Assembly (NCBI RefSeq): GCF_030540775.2
Contig: NZ_CP141266.1
Coordinates: 1,165,001-1,229,000, forward strand
DNA: 64,000 nt
Direction of reading: 5' to 3'
DNA from: Flavivirga abyssicola
GTDB taxonomy: Bacteria; Bacteroidota; Bacteroidia; Flavobacteriales; Flavobacteriaceae
Each line of letters begins with the position of its first letter. Positions within the stretch are counted from its first letter, which is position 1. Both the position numbers and the translations under genes were made by a program. Below the pieces are notes generated by a model. It had not been told where the DNA came from, ran no database searches, and worked only from the letters and a program-made list of their open reading frames with translations. This document shows, in pieces, positions 19,180-28,257 of the stretch.

Positions 19180-20458
19180 CACTACTGTCCGGAATAAATT
19201 TATTCAAAAATAGCATATTGATATTTAACTTTATTTTGTTGTTGTTTTCTAATTCTATTTTGATAGTCCATTGTGTTTTTGACAGGCACAAACATTAAAG
19301 AACAGAGCTTTTCAACAAATAAATAAAGAGGTTCTTTAGCTGATTTCATTTTCTTCAAGATCAATGCCAAAGTATAGGTAATGATGGCTGTATAGATCTG
19401 TATTTTCACTGCATTTTCAGATGTGCCTATAAACCGTTTTATCTTTAAATTTTGCTTTATCCATTTGAAAAACAATTCAATATCCCATCTTTTCTTGTAT
19501 AGATCGGCTATCTGCTCTGCAGGTTTTTCTAAATCATTAGTTGCTATTATCAATGGGGTATCTTTATCTTCTCTTTTAACGGTAATTCTTCTTAACGGTT
19601 CCCTATACTCATTCTTTTTTCCTTTGCGTGGCGTTTTATTTTTAAACAAAACGATCTCATCTGCCATTATTCTACTTTCCTGTTTTGAATCTACAGGAAA
19701 GGTATCTACCACTTTGAGTGACGCATTTTTTTTAAATCGGGTTATAAAAATGCTATTGTGCCGATGTATTTTATACCACCAGTTGTAATCGGTGTAGCCT
19801 TTATCAAAAACGTAAACAGCATTGGGTTCTATTTTTAGCTCTTGACCTTTATTGATATCATTAATATCACTGTTGGTAATACTTAATTGGGATAATGTTT
19901 TGGTCAATGGGCTATATAACAAATGAATTTTAAGCCCTTTGGTCCGGTGATTCATTTCATCAACCCATTTATGGCGGTGGTTGCTCAATGGTATTGGTGA
20001 GGAATCCAATAGATATAAAAGCGCTTTTAAATCTTTAGTACTATCATGATGGACCTGTGATATAAGATAATTGGCCAATTCTTCAAAAACTCTTGAGTCC
20101 CTTTTTTGATTGGCCTCTCCCAAGGTAGACCTCTTTATCCTTTTTACCCCTAAATGATAATGTTTGTTAGAAAATGAGTTAAAAGTGGTCTCTAGTTCCC
20201 GTAAACTATTGGCCTTGCTTAATTGGGCATAGATCATAGCCACCAGATGATCCCATGTCTTAAATCCTTTTGAATATTTATCCGTTTTATTACGCTCTAC
20301 TATGCTCCTGAATTTTTGCTTTGGCAATAATGATAACAGCTCTCCGAAATATGTTTGAGAATACATGAAAATTAAGTCTTTTGGTTTAACTAATCTTAAT
20401 AAGATCAGTGAAAATAATACAAATAAAACAATATAATATATTATTCCGGACAGTAGTG
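19180..20458. mobile_element. IS4-family insertion sequence, apparently intact
   Basis: The ends are perfect 18-bp inverted repeats: CACTACTGTCCGGAATAA at 19180-19197 and its complement at 20441-20458. They enclose one transposase gene, for a total of about 1279 bp. No target-site duplication is visible next to the ends. The flanks are the two arms of a REP-like palindrome (GATTCCCGTTGCC to the left, GGCAGGAATC to the right), so the element landed within the repeat. Confidence 0.92.
19200..20366 (-). CDS. IS4-family transposase (DUF4372 N-terminus)
   Basis: A DDE transposase. I place the start at the Met beginning MYSQTYFGELLSLLPKQKF (20366); the frame is open further to 20477, but that part encodes hydrophobic read-through across the terminal repeat. 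The N-terminal DUF4372 DNA-binding region (about 1-75) is followed by catalytic Asp in LLDSSPIPL, Asp in VFDKGYTDY, and the YREK signature YKKRWDIELFFKWIK with the exact Y-2-R-3-E-6-K spacing. There are no frameshifts or stops, so it is probably active. It lies convergent to the OmpA gene. Confidence 0.93.
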   Translation of the reverse strand: MYSQTYFGELLSLLPKQKFRSIVERNKTDKYSKGFKTWDHLVAMIYAQLSKANSLRELETTFNSFSNKHYHLGVKRIKRSTLGEANQKRDSRVFEELANYLISQVHHDSTKDLKALLYLLDSSPIPLSNHRHKWVDEMNHRTKGLKIHLLYSPLTKTLSQLSITNSDINDINKGQELKIEPNAVYVFDKGYTDYNWWYKIHRHNSIFITRFKKNASLKVVDTFPVDSKQESRIMADEIVLFKNKTPRKGKKNEYREPLRRITVKREDKDTPLIIATNDLEKPAEQIADLYKKRWDIELFFKWIKQNLKIKRFIGTSENAVKIQIYTAIITYTLALILKKMKSAKEPLYLFVEKLCSLMFVPVKNTMDYQNRIRKQQQNKVKYQYAIFE

Positions 20459-20615
20459 TGAGAAGGCAGGAATCCATTTGAATGTTAGAAATATTAAATT
20501 ACTACATTGTTTTTATTTTACTATTTGTAATTTAAAATTGTTTACTATTTTTAAATAGGATATTCCACAGGTTTATTGATTAAATCATTTATCTATGGTG
20601 TATATTTTAAACTAG

Positions 20616-20643
20616 TAGATTCCTGCCTTCGCAGGAATGACAA
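20616..20643. repeat. REP-like palindrome downstream of ilvA
   Basis: ATTCCTGC-CTTC-GCAGGAAT is a perfect 8-bp stem. It lies 7 bp beyond the ilvA stop codon on the minus strand and may double as a transcript-end structure, although it lacks a T-run. Related copies lie at 2595, 2878 and 25776 and flanking the IS. Confidence 0.75.
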
Positions 20644-20649
20644 GATGAA

Positions 20650-21915
20650 TTATACTAAAAACTGAAACAAATCAGGTTTGTCATTTAGGTAATCTCCATA
20701 AAAATTACGGTCCTTCATTTTACTTATTAAAGGTTCTAAATCGGTAGCAGATTTTAATTGAATTCCAACGACTGCAGATCCATTTTCGCGATTTGTCTTC
20801 TTAGCATATTGAAAATAGGTGATATCGTCATTCTCTCCTAAAATGTCAACAACAAACTCTTTTAATGCACCAGCACGTTGTGGAAACTTAACAATAAAAT
20901 AGTGTTTTAAATTGGCATACAATAAGGCGCGTTCTTTAATCTCTGAAGTTCTGGTAATATCATTATTACTACCACTAACAACACAGACTACATTTTTACC
21001 TTTTATAGCATCAGCATAAAAATCTAAAGCCGAAATACTCAATGCGCCAGCTGGCTCAACTACAATAGCATCCCTGTTATAAAGCTCTAAAATAGTTTCA
21101 CAAACCTTCCCTTCTGGCACCGTTATCATATCATGCAAGTTCTCTTTGCAAATTGAAAACGTTAAATCCCCAACACGTTTTACCGCTGCTCCATCTATAA
21201 ATTTTTCGATTTGGTCTAACTCTGTGTTTTTATTATTTTTAATCGACACAGACATGGAAGGAGCTCCTTCTGGCTCTACGCCAATAATTTTAGTGTGCGG
21301 TGATAATTGTTTAAAAACTGTAGATAAACCTGCTGCTAATCCACCACCTCCAACTGCAATGAATACATAATCTATAGGCACTGTAGATTGCTCTAAGATT
21401 TCTAAACCAACGGTGGCTTGTCCTTCTATAACTTTTTCATCATTAAAAGGGTGAATAAATGTTTTATGCAATTCCTCACACTCTAACATAGCCTTATGAT
21501 AAGCATCATCAAAAGTATCACCAATAAGTTTGATGTCTATAAAATCTTCACCAAACATTTTTACCTGTTGCACTTTTTGATTTGGCGTTGGTGCTGGCAT
21601 ATAAATAGTACCTTTTATCTTTAATAATTTACAAGATAATGCAACGCCTTGCGCATGATTTCCTGCGCTTGCACAAACGACCCCTTTTTTAGATTGTTCG
21701 GATGTTAACGAACTTATTTTATTATAAGCCCCTCTAATTTTATAAGAACGTACTTGCTGTAAGTCTTCTCGCTTTAAAAAAATATTAGCATCAAAATAAT
21801 TTGAATACCTTAAGCTAGGGCCTAAAGGCGTAACTGCCGATACTTTTTTAATAGTATCGGCAGCTACTTTAATATTATTAATACTAGGAAAATATGTTTT
21901 GTCCTCCTTGTTCAT
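20650..21915 (-). CDS. ilvA: Threonine ammonia-lyase (threonine dehydratase)
   Basis: A PLP enzyme converting threonine to 2-oxobutanoate, the first committed step to isoleucine, 421 aa. The PLP-Lys motif is RSYKIRGAYN (about 56-65); the phosphate-binding Gly loop is VAVGGGGLAAG (about 185-195); the C-terminal part (about 330-421) is an ACT-like regulatory domain (YFIVKFPQRAGALKEFV). This is the shorter one-regulatory-domain form. It is the last gene of the ilvDBNCA operon, 73 bp after ilvC, so it is co-transcribed with the rest of the Ile/Val pathway. Confidence 0.95.
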   Translation of the reverse strand: MNKEDKTYFPSINNIKVAADTIKKVSAVTPLGPSLRYSNYFDANIFLKREDLQQVRSYKIRGAYNKISSLTSEQSKKGVVCASAGNHAQGVALSCKLLKIKGTIYMPAPTPNQKVQQVKMFGEDFIDIKLIGDTFDDAYHKAMLECEELHKTFIHPFNDEKVIEGQATVGLEILEQSTVPIDYVFIAVGGGGLAAGLSTVFKQLSPHTKIIGVEPEGAPSMSVSIKNNKNTELDQIEKFIDGAAVKRVGDLTFSICKENLHDMITVPEGKVCETILELYNRDAIVVEPAGALSISALDFYADAIKGKNVVCVVSGSNNDITRTSEIKERALLYANLKHYFIVKFPQRAGALKEFVVDILGENDDITYFQYAKKTNRENGSAVVGIQLKSATDLEPLISKMKDRNFYGDYLNDKPDLFQFLV

Positions 21916-21988
21916 AATATATCTTTATGTTAATGAGACCAGTCTGGTTTTAAAATCAGACTGGTCTGAAAAACTATAATTTCATTTA

Positions 21989-23464
21989 CTAAACTATTGG
22001 CTTCATAGCTGTCATAGATGATCTCAAAAACTCACCTACTTTTTCAACTGGATGGTCTCTTAAAACTTTATTGATTTCAATAAGTTTAGCATTATCTACA
22101 CCTGTACCATTATCTTTAGCATATGCTTTACCAATAACATCTGTCTTTATATTCTTCATAAAGTCTGTTAATAAAGGTTTACATGCGTGGTCAAATAGGT
22201 AACAACCGTATTCAGCTGTATCAGAGATTACACTGTTCATTTCATATAACTTCTTTCTTGCAATTGTGTTTGCAATAAGTGGTGTTTCGTGTAAAGACTC
22301 ATAATAAGCAGAAGCATCAATAATTCCAGATTCTGTCATCGCTTCGAAAGCCAATTCAACACCTGCACGAACAAACGCTACCATTAATACACCATTATCA
22401 TAATATTCTTGCTCTGAAATCTCAACATCTCCAGCTGGTGTTTTTTCGAAAGCAGTTTCTCCTGTTGCAGCTCTCCAACCTAATAGGTTTTTATCATCAT
22501 TAGCCCAATCTTCCATCATGCCTTTAGAGAAATTCCCTTCCATAATATCATCCATATGTTTTTGGAATAATGGACGCATAATATCTTTTAATTCTTCAGA
22601 TAATTCAAATGCTTTAATTTTAGCTGGGTTAGACAAACGATCCATCATATTGGTAACACCTCCATACTTAAGACCTTCAGTTACTGTTTCCCATCCGTAT
22701 TGAATTAATTTTGAAGCATATCCTGGATCAATTCCTTCTTCAACCATTTTATCAAAACAAAGGATAGATCCAGTTTGTAACAAACCACAAAGAATAGTTT
22801 GTTCACCCATTAAATCAGATTTAACCTCAGCAATAAAAGACGATGCTAAAACACCTGCTTTATCTCCTCCAGTTGCAGCTGCATAAGCCTTTGCTTGCGC
22901 CCAACCTTTCCCTTCTGGGTCGTTCTCTTCGTGCACAGCAATAAGTGTTGGCACACCAAAACCACGCTTATATTCTTCACGTACTTCACTACCTGGAGAT
23001 TTAGGTGCTACCATGATTACGGTAAGATCTTTACGAATTTGCATGCCCTCCTCAACAATATTAAATCCATGAGAATATGATAATGTTGCTCCTTTTTTCA
23101 TTAAAGGCATCACAGCACTAACGGCATTAGTATGTTGTTTGTCTGGTGTTAAGTTTAACACTAAATCTGCAGATGGAATTAACTCTTGGTAAGTACCAAC
23201 TGTAAATCCATTCTCTGATGCGTTAACAAAAGATGCACGTTTTTCAGAAATTGCAGCATCCCGTAAAGCATAAGAAATATCTAAACCAGAATCTCTCATG
23301 TTTAAACCTTGATTAAGACCTTGAGCCCCACATCCTACGATAACTATCTTTTTACCTTTTAAAGCGTTTACTCCATCTGAAAATTCTGAAGCATCCATAA
23401 ATCTACACTTTGATAATTGATCTAGTTTATCTCTTAATGAAAGTGTGTTAAAATAATTTCCCAT
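21989..23464 (-). CDS. ilvC: Ketol-acid reductoisomerase, class II
   Basis: The NADPH- and Mg-dependent isomeroreductase of Val/Ile synthesis. Its 491 aa match the long class II form (E. coli type) with a duplicated C-terminal knotted domain. The Rossmann loop [17 protein letters not shown] (about 39-55) and the metal/substrate region [14 protein letters not shown] (about 219-232) are clear. It lies 16 bp downstream of ilvN. Confidence 0.97.
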   Translation of the reverse strand: MGNYFNTLSLRDKLDQLSKCRFMDASEFSDGVNALKGKKIVIVGCGAQGLNQGLNMRDSGLDISYALRDAAISEKRASFVNASENGFTVGTYQELIPSADLVLNLTPDKQHTNAVSAVMPLMKKGATLSYSHGFNIVEEGMQIRKDLTVIMVAPKSPGSEVREEYKRGFGVPTLIAVHEENDPEGKGWAQAKAYAAATGGDKAGVLASSFIAEVKSDLMGEQTILCGLLQTGSILCFDKMVEEGIDPGYASKLIQYGWETVTEGLKYGGVTNMMDRLSNPAKIKAFELSEELKDIMRPLFQKHMDDIMEGNFSKGMMEDWANDDKNLLGWRAATGETAFEKTPAGDVEISEQEYYDNGVLMVAFVRAGVELAFEAMTESGIIDASAYYESLHETPLIANTIARKKLYEMNSVISDTAEYGCYLFDHACKPLLTDFMKNIKTDVIGKAYAKDNGTGVDNAKLIEINKVLRDHPVEKVGEFLRSSMTAMKPIV

Positions 23465-23480
23465 TTTAATTTTATTGTTA

Positions 23481-24014
23481 TTATTGGTTATTAAATGCTG
23501 AAAGCATTTCTGTGATTTTCATTTCTTCTTTTGTTACTGAAATACGTCCAGATCGCACAAATTGCATGATTCCAAAAATATTTAAATCTCTGCGGAGTGA
23601 TTCTATTTCATTTCTTCTACCAGATTTTTCCAAAACAAAGAATTCTTTATTTACTGTGACTATTCTGGCATTACTTTCTTTAATTATATTCTGAATCTGA
23701 GGTTCATTAAATAATAAATCAGATTTTATTTTAAACATACCAGATTCCTGAAAAATAGTTTCTTCTTCTGTATGATAATAGGCACGAATAACTTCAATTT
23801 GTTTTTGAAATTGTCCTATAATTTTTTGAGCTTGAGCTTCGGTAATGTTTACAACAATGACAAATCTGTTTACGCCTTCAATTTCTGATTGAGACGTTGT
23901 TAAACTTTCAATATTGATATGCCTGCGTTGAAAAATTGCAGAAATACGATTTAATAAACCGATATTATTTTCGGTATAGATTGAAATCGTGAATGATTTT
24001 ATTTCTTCGTTCAT
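23481..24014 (-). CDS. ilvN: Acetolactate synthase small subunit
   Basis: Regulatory subunit of acetohydroxyacid synthase, 177 aa. The N-terminal ACT domain binds valine for feedback inhibition ([21 protein letters not shown], with [12 protein letters not shown] following). The C-terminal region is the usual ALS_ss_C. It is 13 bp after ilvB and 16 bp before ilvC. Confidence 0.95.
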   Translation of the reverse strand: MNEEIKSFTISIYTENNIGLLNRISAIFQRRHINIESLTTSQSEIEGVNRFVIVVNITEAQAQKIIGQFQKQIEVIRAYYHTEEETIFQESGMFKIKSDLLFNEPQIQNIIKESNARIVTVNKEFFVLEKSGRRNEIESLRRDLNIFGIMQFVRSGRISVTKEEMKITEMLSAFNNQ

Positions 24015-24027
24015 TTCTTTTCTAAAT

Positions 24028-25767
24028 TTAGCTTAAACGGATATCTGAAACTGATGCTCCTGAAGGAATCATTGGGAATACATTATCTTCTTTTTCTACG
24101 CACACTTCTAAGAAATAAGACTCCTTAGAAGCTATCATTTCTTTAATAGCATCTGCTAATTCCTCTCTTTTAGTAACACGTTTTCCATCTATATGATACC
24201 CTTTAGCAATAGTAACAAAGTCAGGGTTTGTCATTTCTGTTGATGCATAACGTTTATCAAAAAACAGCTGTTGCCATTGGCGTACCATTCCTAAAAATTC
24301 ATTATTCAATACCACAATTTTCACAGGTACTTTTTGTTGAAATATAGTGCCTAACTCTTGGATATTCATTTGATAACCACCATCACCAATTATAGCTACT
24401 ACTTCGCGTTCTGGCGCTGCCATTTTTGCTCCAATAGCTGCTGGCAATGCAAACCCCATAGTCCCTAAACCACCTGAAGTAATATTACTTTTAGTTTTAT
24501 TAAATTCTGAGTAACGACAGGCAATCATTTGATGTTGACCAACATCTGATACGATAGCAGCGTTACCTTCACTTTGTACATTTATTTCTTTTAAAACTTC
24601 ACCCATCGTTAATCCTTCTTTGGTTGGATGAAGATCGTCTTTAATTACTTTCTCAAATTCTATAGCATATAAATCTTTAAATTCTTGATGCCATGCTTCA
24701 TGAGAATTTTCATTTAACAATGGTAATAATTCTGTTAAACTATCTTTAGAGTTACCCAATACTGCTACATCTGCATGTACATTTTTATTAACCTCAGCTG
24801 GATCAATCTCAAAATGAATCACCTTGGCTTGTTTAGCATAAGTATTTAAACTACCTGTAACACGATCATCAAAACGCATTCCGATTGCGATAAGCACATC
24901 ACATTCATTGGTTAATTTATTTGGTGCGTAGTTACCATGCATTCCAACCATACCAATGTTTAAGGGATGCGATGTTGGTATTGCCGAAGCCCCCATAATA
25001 GTCCAAGCAGCAGGAATACCAGCTTTTTCAATAACCGCTTTTAATTCTGCTTCTGCTTCTCCTAAAATAACACCTTGTCCCCAAACAATCATTGGTTTTT
25101 TTGCGGCATTAATTAATTCGGCAGCAGCCTTTACTGATTCTAAATTGGTTTTTGGCGTTGGAATATAACTTCTTACCCCTGTGCATTTTTCGTATTTAAA
25201 ATCAAGTTCTCCAAACTGAGCATCTTTTGTAATATCAATCAATACAGGTCCTGGACGACCGCTTTTAGCTATATAAAATGCTTTGGCTAAAACTTCTGGA
25301 ATTTCTGATGCTTTTGTAACTTGATGATTCCATTTAGTAACGGGTGTAGAAATGCCAATAATATCTGTTTCTTGAAACGCATCTGTACCCAATAAATGAG
25401 ACGGTACTTGCCCTGTAATACATACTAATGGTGTAGAATCGATTTGAGCATCCGCTATTCCTGTAATTAAATTAGTAGCTCCGGGACCAGATGTCGCCAT
25501 AGCAACACCGACTCTACCGGAAATTCTTGCAAACCCCTGAGCTGCATGTGCTGCACCTTGTTCATGGCGTGTTAATACGTGATGAATTTCGTTTCTAAAT
25601 TTATATAACTCATCGTAAACTGGCATGATAGCACCTCCCGGATATCCGTAAAGAATATCTACATCTTCTGCTATCAAGCATTTAATAATAGCTTCACTAC
25701 CTGTAATTCGTTCTGTTTTACTTAGCACTTCCTGTGTTTTATTTGCTGTTTCTGTATCCATACTCAT
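24028..25767 (-). CDS. ilvB: Acetolactate synthase large subunit
   Basis: Thiamine-diphosphate enzyme that makes acetolactate or acetohydroxybutyrate, 579 aa. The N-terminal catalytic motif is YGYPGGAIMPVYDEL with the downstream HEQGAAHAAQG (catalytic Glu). The C-terminal ThDP motif begins GDGGYQMN and ends VVLNNEFLG. Start MSMDTETANKT is preceded by a REP-like repeat in the 43-bp gap after ilvD. Confidence 0.97.
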   Translation of the reverse strand: MSMDTETANKTQEVLSKTERITGSEAIIKCLIAEDVDILYGYPGGAIMPVYDELYKFRNEIHHVLTRHEQGAAHAAQGFARISGRVGVAMATSGPGATNLITGIADAQIDSTPLVCITGQVPSHLLGTDAFQETDIIGISTPVTKWNHQVTKASEIPEVLAKAFYIAKSGRPGPVLIDITKDAQFGELDFKYEKCTGVRSYIPTPKTNLESVKAAAELINAAKKPMIVWGQGVILGEAEAELKAVIEKAGIPAAWTIMGASAIPTSHPLNIGMVGMHGNYAPNKLTNECDVLIAIGMRFDDRVTGSLNTYAKQAKVIHFEIDPAEVNKNVHADVAVLGNSKDSLTELLPLLNENSHEAWHQEFKDLYAIEFEKVIKDDLHPTKEGLTMGEVLKEINVQSEGNAAIVSDVGQHQMIACRYSEFNKTKSNITSGGLGTMGFALPAAIGAKMAAPEREVVAIIGDGGYQMNIQELGTIFQQKVPVKIVVLNNEFLGMVRQWQQLFFDKRYASTEMTNPDFVTIAKGYHIDGKRVTKREELADAIKEMIASKESYFLEVCVEKEDNVFPMIPSGASVSDIRLS

Positions 25768-25775
25768 TAAATTGA

Positions 25776-25797
25776 GATTTCCGCCTTCGCAGAAATG
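25776..25797. repeat. REP-like palindrome between ilvD and ilvB
   Basis: ATTTCCGC-CTTC-GCAGAAAT, one mismatch in an 8-bp stem, in the 43-bp ilvD-ilvB gap. It could stabilise or process the polycistronic mRNA. Confidence 0.65.
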
Positions 25798-25810
25798 AAA
25801 AAATATCTAT

Positions 25811-27490
25811 TTAGAATTCATCAGTAACACAACCTTTAGATGCTGACGATACTGATCTTGCATATTTATATAGAACACCTCTATCAAACTTTAATTTCGG
25901 TGCCGTCCAATTTTGTCTTCTTTGTTGTAATTCTTCATCTGAAACTTCTAAAGAAATACTATTTGTTTCAGCATCAATTGTAATCATATCACCATCTTTA
26001 ACAAATGCAATGGTGCCTCCTTCTTGAGCTTCAGGTGTAATATGACCTACAACAAAACCATGTGTTCCACCAGAAAAACGTCCATCAGTAATTAAAGCGA
26101 CATCCTTACCTAACCCTGCGCCCATAATAGCAGCAGTTGGTTTTAACATTTCTGGCATTCCTGGTCCTCCTTTTGGTCCTTCATAACGAATAACAACAAC
26201 ATCGCCTTTTTCTACTTTACCATCACGGATACCATCATTTGCATCATACTCACTATCAAACACCTTAGCTTTTCCAACAAAGCTTAAACCTTCTTTCCCT
26301 GTAATTTTAGCAACACTTCCATCTTTTGCTAAATTTCCATATAACATACGTAAATGTCCTGTTGCTTTAATAGGGTTTTCTAAAGGCTTTATAATATCCT
26401 GTCCTTCTGAAAGGTCTTTAACATCTAACAAGTTTTCGGCTAATGTTTTTCCTGTTACAGTCAAACAATCGCCATGTAACAATCCTTCTTTCAACAAATA
26501 TTTCAAGACAGCTGGAATACCACCTACTGCATGTAAGTCTTCCATTAGGTACTGTCCGCTAGGTTTTAAATCTGCCAAGAATGGTGTACTATCACTAATA
26601 TCTTGAAAGTCTTTAAGTGTAAAATCTATTTGCGCTGCTCTTGCTATAGCTAAGAAGTGTAATACTGCATTCGTGGATCCTCCTAAAATAGTAACCAAAC
26701 GAATGGCATTCTCTAAAGATTTGCGTGTTACGATATCTGATGGTTTAATATCTCTTTCAAGCAACAAACGCATCGCTTCACCTGCTTTTACAGATTCTGC
26801 TTTTTTCTCATCGCTTCCCGCTGGATTTGAACCATTATAAGGTAATGACATTCCTAAAGCCTCAATAGCCGATGCCATAGTATTTGCTGTATACATACCA
26901 CCACAAGCACCTGCACCAGGAATAGATTTTTTTACTATGCTTTTAAATTCGCTTTCTTCCATGGTTCCTGCAACTTTGCTTCCCCACGCTTCAAAAGCAG
27001 AAACGATATCTAATTTTTTTCCTTCATGGCAACCAGAATCTGTTGTTCCTCCAAAAATTAAAATAGAAGGTCTGTTTAAACGAAGCATGGCAATTAATGC
27101 ACCTGGCATATTTTTATCACACCCCACTACAGTAATTAAACCATCATAACTCATTCCCTGTACTACAGTCTCCATAGAATCTGCAATAATATCTCTTGAA
27201 GGCAAAGAATAGCGCATCCCAGGTGTTCCCATTGAAATACCATCACTCACACCAATTGTATTAAAAATTAGTCCGACCAGATCTTCATTTTTAGTACCTT
27301 CTTTAGCTAATTTTGCTAAATCATTTAAATGCATGTTACAAGGGTTTCCTTCGTAACCTGTACTGGCAATACCTACCAGAGGTTTAAAAAAGTCTTCATC
27401 AGAAAAACCAATCGCATATAACATGGCTTGTGCTGCTGGTTGTGTTGAATCTTGAGTTACTGTTTTACTGTATTTATTAAGTTCCTTCAT
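25811..27490 (-). CDS. ilvD: Dihydroxy-acid dehydratase
   Basis: Iron-sulfur dehydratase of Val/Ile synthesis, 559 aa, normal length. Cluster-binding cysteines are visible in GNPCNMH (about 49-55), VGCDKNMPG (about 122-130) and [16 protein letters not shown] (about 191-206). It is the first structural gene of ilvDBNCA. About 300 nt of leader upstream holds the leader peptide and the attenuator hairpin. Confidence 0.97.
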   Translation of the reverse strand: MKELNKYSKTVTQDSTQPAAQAMLYAIGFSDEDFFKPLVGIASTGYEGNPCNMHLNDLAKLAKEGTKNEDLVGLIFNTIGVSDGISMGTPGMRYSLPSRDIIADSMETVVQGMSYDGLITVVGCDKNMPGALIAMLRLNRPSILIFGGTTDSGCHEGKKLDIVSAFEAWGSKVAGTMEESEFKSIVKKSIPGAGACGGMYTANTMASAIEALGMSLPYNGSNPAGSDEKKAESVKAGEAMRLLLERDIKPSDIVTRKSLENAIRLVTILGGSTNAVLHFLAIARAAQIDFTLKDFQDISDSTPFLADLKPSGQYLMEDLHAVGGIPAVLKYLLKEGLLHGDCLTVTGKTLAENLLDVKDLSEGQDIIKPLENPIKATGHLRMLYGNLAKDGSVAKITGKEGLSFVGKAKVFDSEYDANDGIRDGKVEKGDVVVIRYEGPKGGPGMPEMLKPTAAIMGAGLGKDVALITDGRFSGGTHGFVVGHITPEAQEGGTIAFVKDGDMITIDAETNSISLEVSDEELQQRRQNWTAPKLKFDRGVLYKYARSVSSASKGCVTDEF

Positions 27491-27733
27491 CTTTATTACA
27501 GATAATTTTATGCTTTTCCTTTTTTTGATTTAATATTTTAATGATTTAAGAATTCTGTTAAAAATTCTACAACCTTCCAAAATAATATTCGAAATTAATT
27601 TATTTAGGTTTTTATTTATATTATTCTTTAGTTTTTCTGGTTAAATCCACAACCCCTAAAAACAACATAACAAACTGTATAACAACAATTTAAACTGTTA
27701 TTTTTATGACGTTCAAAATTTAAAAAATGTGCA

Positions 27734-27765
27734 ATAAAAAAAGCCTTCCGATTAAGGAAGGCTTT
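27734..27765 (-). terminator. Attenuator terminator hairpin before ilvD
   Basis: On the minus strand, AAAGCCTTCC / GGAAGGCTTT with a short loop is followed by a T-run: a strong intrinsic terminator about 245 nt before ilvD and about 30 nt after the leader-peptide stop. The hexamer AGGAAG at the leader stop codon can pair with CTTCCT in the 5' arm, giving an alternative antiterminator. Confidence 0.85.
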
Positions 27766-27794
27766 AAATTTATAATATTTATATATAGCGCTTC

Positions 27795-27857
27795 CTATCG
27801 TTGTGAAATAATCACAATGACAATAATAGAAACGATATTTAATATTTGCTTTTTCAT
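27795..27857 (-). CDS. ilv operon leader peptide (attenuation control)
   Basis: A 20-residue ORF, MKKQILNIVSIIVIVIISQR, ending in TAG. Eleven of its 20 residues are Ile, Leu or Val, including an unbroken IIVIVII run. It is followed after about 30 nt by an intrinsic terminator and then by ilvDBNCA, which make these same amino acids. This is the classic layout of ribosome-mediated attenuation: shortage of charged tRNA-Ile or tRNA-Val stalls the ribosome in the run and lets the AGGAAG/CTTCCT antiterminator form. Too short for normal ORF calling, but composition and position make chance unlikely. Confidence 0.88.
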   Translation of the reverse strand: MKKQILNIVSIIVIVIISQR

Positions 27858-27865
27858 TTTGTTAA

Positions 27866-28026
27866 TGAACTCATCTTGACTTTTTCTATTTCCTAAAAAA
27901 CGGCTAAAATTCGTCCATATTTTGTTACTTTTTTTACGCTTAGCACTGCTATGCCTTGCAAAAAATGCCTCATCTGAACAAATTTTATCTCATTTTCGGT
28001 AAAAACAAAAAGTCAAGATGAGTTCA
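27866..28026. repeat. 161-bp element with perfect 20-bp terminal inverted repeats
   Basis: TGAACTCATCTTGACTTTTT (27866-27885) recurs inverted, without mismatch, at 28007-28026, enclosing 121 bp without a gene. It lies between the ilv leader peptide and metK. It could be a MITE-like element or part of a folded ilv leader RNA. A near-consensus promoter element, TAAAATTTG on the minus strand (27979-27987), lies inside. Confidence 0.8.
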
Positions 28027-28109
28027 ATACAAAGATTTACAATTAAAATGTAATAACCAATTTATTTTTTAAAAAAATAAAAACAAATCATCATTTCCTT
28101 TTATTTTTT

Positions 28110-28117
28110 TACTTTTG
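28110..28117 (+). promoter_or_regulatory. Candidate -7 promoter element (TAnnTTTG) for metK
   Basis: TACTTTTG matches the consensus exactly. Transcription would begin near 28124, just before the riboswitch-like RNA at 28131. Confidence 0.65.
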
Positions 28118-28130
28118 CCAACACAAATGA

Positions 28131-28206
28131 TAGAGGAAAGATTTGACTGATTGCAACCTCTTTATGTTGAACTTGTTTCTACATAAATAAAAATGCTAAA
28201 GGCAGT
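28131..28206 (+). promoter_or_regulatory. SAM-II-like riboswitch (long-loop variant) upstream of metK
   Basis: P1 is formed by AGAGG and CCTCT around the loop GATTTGACTGATTGCAA, which has the SAM-II signature GATTTG ... TTGCA. An extra hairpin, TTTATGT ... ACATAAA, fills the long loop. The 3' signature AAA..TGCTAAA follows at about 28190-28200. Loop bases ACTG can pair with CAGT at 28203-28206, giving the SAM-II pseudoknot. A further hairpin (TTTGACG/CGTCAAA, 28217-28234) lies before the metK start. SAM binding is expected to lower metK expression. Confidence 0.8.
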
Positions 28207-28257
28207 GTAAACTTCCTTTGACGCTATCGTCAAATCCTACAATATAAAAGACAACTT

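Noticed and set aside
20367-20477. Longer start for the IS4 transposase
   Set aside because: It reads through the IS terminal repeat into flanking DNA; the conserved N-terminus begins at 20366.
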